This document shows positions 62,237-64,000 of a stretch of 64,000 nt of DNA, piece after piece (position 1 is the first letter of the stretch; each line of letters starts with the position of its first letter). This DNA comes from Marinomonas rhizomae (lineage in GTDB: Bacteria; Pseudomonadota; Gammaproteobacteria; Pseudomonadales; Marinomonadaceae). Both the position numbers and the translations under genes were made by a program. Below the pieces are notes generated by a model that made no database searches, had not been told where the DNA came from, and saw only the letters and a program-made list of their open reading frames with translations. The stretch lies in assembly GCF_003315485.1 (NCBI RefSeq), contig NZ_QNSE01000003.1:186001-250000 (forward strand), read 5' to 3'.

Positions 62237-64000
62237 TAAGCCTCCTTAGCACTTTTAAAATTAGAATGGGAGATTCGGAATAGCCTAAGTCTATTCGCAT
62301 TGGTGACTACCGTTACGGACGATAGAGCCATGGCAGCGCCAGCAATAACAGGGCTGAGCAACCACCCCGTAAACGGGAAAAGGATTCCCGCCGCAATAGG
62401 GATACCTAAACTGTTATAAGCAAATGCTCCCCATAAGTTTTGCTTAATGTTTCTCAATGTAGCCGTGCTTATTTGAATTACATCGGCGACGCCTTTTAAG
62501 TCATTATGTATCAAAGTAATATCAGCGCTCTCCATAGCTACATCCGTTCCAGCCCCCATTGCAAAGCCCACATCGGCCTGAGCTAGAGCTGGCGCATCGT
62601 TGATGCCATCACCAATCATGCCAACCACCTCACCATCAGCTTGAAGCTTCTTAACCCAGTTCAGTTTATCATCTGGCATCAGTTGCGCATGATAATCCTC
62701 AATGCCAACCATGCTTGCAACTGAAGCGGCTGTTGCTGGGTTATCGCCCGTCAGCATGACAACTTTTAACCCTTGCTCTTTGAAGTTTGAAATAGCGGTT
62801 TTAACGCCCTGTTTAATGGGATCTTCAATATAGAAAACAGCCAACACCCTAATATTATCCGAGAAATATACACGAGTTGCTGCATTGTATTGCTGATCAG
62901 GCATGTTCAAATCTAAAGAAATCCCCTTTTCTTTCATTAGGCGTTCATTGCCAAGATAATAAACTTCCCCTTCTATGTTGCCTTTTACTCCTAAACCAAC
63001 AAGTGACTCAAAGTCCTCCAGAGTAATATTTTCTTGTGCTTTAGCGTTTATCTGACAATGTTCTAATAAAGCATCCGCTAAAGGATGATTCGCTCTAGCT
63101 TCTAACGCTGAAACAATCTGAGCCACAAAGCCTTTATGAGCTTGCTCAGTTAAGACCTCATTAACAACCTTAGGTTTACCTTCTGTAATCGTTCCCGTTT
63201 TATCCAGTACAACAACCGTCAACTCACTGGCTCTTTGTAAGACATCACCGTTACGAATTAAACCGCCATACTCTGCTGCTTTACCTATACCTATCATGGT
63301 AGAAATAGGCGTCGCTAATCCTAAAGCACATGGGCAAGCGATAATTAGTACCGAAACAGTCGTTACCAACATATAAGAAAAGGCTGATTCGACACCCTCA
63401 TAAAAATACGAAAGATTAAACCAAGTAAGTGCCGTCAAAATGGCGATAATAACCACGCTTGGAACAAAGATAGAAGAGACTTTATCGGCCAACACACTAA
63501 TAGGTGGTTTGGAATTCTGGGCCTTACCCACCATGGTGATAATCTGTGCGAGTAAAGTATCCGAACCAATACGAGTCGCTTTGAATAACAAGCTACCTTG
63601 ACCGTTTACTGTTCCTGCAGATAACAAGCTACCTGCGCTTTTCTCTATTGGCTCAGCTTCACCAGTCAACATCGATTCGTTTACTGTTGAAAGCCCCTCT
63701 ATGACTTCCCCGTCAACGGGTATTTTGTCACCTGAACGAACTCGTAGAATATCATTCAACCTGATATCTGATACATTAATACGAGACTCAGTACCTCCAT
63801 TAACACGCGTGGCCATTTTTGGGCGTAAATTTAATAGGCGGTGTAAAGCTTGGCTAGTTTTACGGCGCGCCTTCAGTTCTAAAGCTTGCCCCAGATTGAT
63901 TAAACCAATAATCATGACCGACGCTTCAAAATAAAGATGACGAGCGTTATCAGGCAGCCAACTCATTGGTGCCAGCACAACTAACATTGAATACAACCAC
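62236..64000 (-). CDS. copA: copper-translocating P1B-type ATPase, 5' end off window
   Basis: C-terminal ~586 residues of a heavy-metal P-type ATPase; the frame is open at the right edge, so the N-terminal metal-binding domains and first helices lie off window. Seen in order: membrane helices with the intramembrane CPC motif IIACPCALGLATPIS, the phosphorylation site VVLDKTGTITEGKP, the ATP-binding segment with ANHPLADAL (HP motif), MLTGDNPATA, and the hinge GDGINDAPALAQADVGFAMG, then the terminal helices. The CPC pair and the HP motif mark P1B-type copper (Cu+) pumps, which export Cu+ from the cytoplasm. The last codon overlaps the small membrane peptide gene, so both form one transcript on the minus strand. 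Confidence 0.93.
   Translation of the reverse strand, partial: WLYSMLVVLAPMSWLPDNARHLYFEASVMIIGLINLGQALELKARRKTSQALHRLLNLRPKMATRVNGGTESRINVSDIRLNDILRVRSGDKIPVDGEVIEGLSTVNESMLTGEAEPIEKSAGSLLSAGTVNGQGSLLFKATRIGSDTLLAQIITMVGKAQNSKPPISVLADKVSSIFVPSVVIIAILTALTWFNLSYFYEGVESAFSYMLVTTVSVLIIACPCALGLATPISTMIGIGKAAEYGGLIRNGDVLQRASELTVVVLDKTGTITEGKPKVVNEVLTEQAHKGFVAQIVSALEARANHPLADALLEHCQINAKAQENITLEDFESLVGLGVKGNIEGEVYYLGNERLMKEKGISLDLNMPDQQYNAATRVYFSDNIRVLAVFYIEDPIKQGVKTAISNFKEQGLKVVMLTGDNPATAASVASMVGIEDYHAQLMPDDKLNWVKKLQADGEVVGMIGDGINDAPALAQADVGFAMGAGTDVAMESADITLIHNDLKGVADVIQISTATLRNIKQNLWGAFAYNSLGIPIAAGILFPFTGWLLSPVIAGAAMALSSVTVVTNANRLRLFRISHSNFKSAKEA

Noticed and set aside
1..64000. CRISPR array or insertion sequence
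   Set aside because: No regularly spaced repeat set was seen, and no transposase or terminal inverted-repeat pair; the gene-poor 8860-9411 stretch is a Fic pseudogene, not an IS relic.

Overview
The window reads as the chromosome of a marine gammaproteobacterium of the Oceanospirillales type, most like Marinomonas. This rests on gene content and order (prmB-aroC, ybbAP next to tesA, mksFEB, Anr-hemN, yjjX-yjjG), on moderate-to-low GC, and on general protein style. I could not run a database search, so the genus is an inference.

Bases 1 to about 13,060 are an accessory island carrying defence and toxin-antitoxin genes. Left to right it holds: the C-terminal ~1,836 codons of a giant DUF1998 helicase (best match DruE of Druantia, cut by the window edge); a DarT/DarG DNA ADP-ribosylation toxin-antitoxin pair; a MATE-type transporter; a previously hidden Fic-family pseudogene (8906-9219); a two-gene operon of a RelE/ParE-like small protein and an unrecognised 637-residue protein behind a 15-bp palindrome; and a P4-type tyrosine integrase facing inward. 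The left end of the island, and so the partner att site, lies outside the window.

From 13,060 onward the genes are mostly ordinary core genes. 13.0-19.97 kb: PhoD-like phosphatase, thioesterase, degenerate GGDEF protein, YciH, GNAT enzyme, TruC, a D-2-hydroxyacid dehydrogenase and TesA. 20-28.6 kb: YbbA/YbbP ABC system, DNA polymerase II, TatD, an HDOD protein and CheV. 28.7-33.8 kb: TauE-like permease, ferrochelatase, HAD phosphatase, two small proteins, a TIGR01777 epimerase and a CbiX-like chelatase. 33.8-39.3 kb: a complete MksF-MksE-MksB condensin without the MksG/JetD nuclease. 39.3-44.1 kb: BolA, a STAS/PP2C partner-switch pair, a UPF0149 protein, RecQ and SprT. 44.2-49.5 kb: TtcA, YfaZ, Apt, an FNR/Anr regulator with HemN behind a predicted FNR box, an alpha/beta hydrolase and TusA. 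49.5-64 kb: a CBS protein, MaoC hydratase, HAD/SppA pair, a KfrA-like protein, PrmB-AroC, YjjX-YjjG, an Rrf2 regulator divergent from an epoxide hydrolase, a dCache-GGDEF cyclase, an MFS exporter, and a CopA-type copper ATPase coupled to a 39-residue membrane peptide.

The best candidate for something undescribed is the 9412-11570 operon, with its own palindromic operator, between known anti-phage modules and the island integrase. No rRNA, tRNA or CRISPR array was seen.
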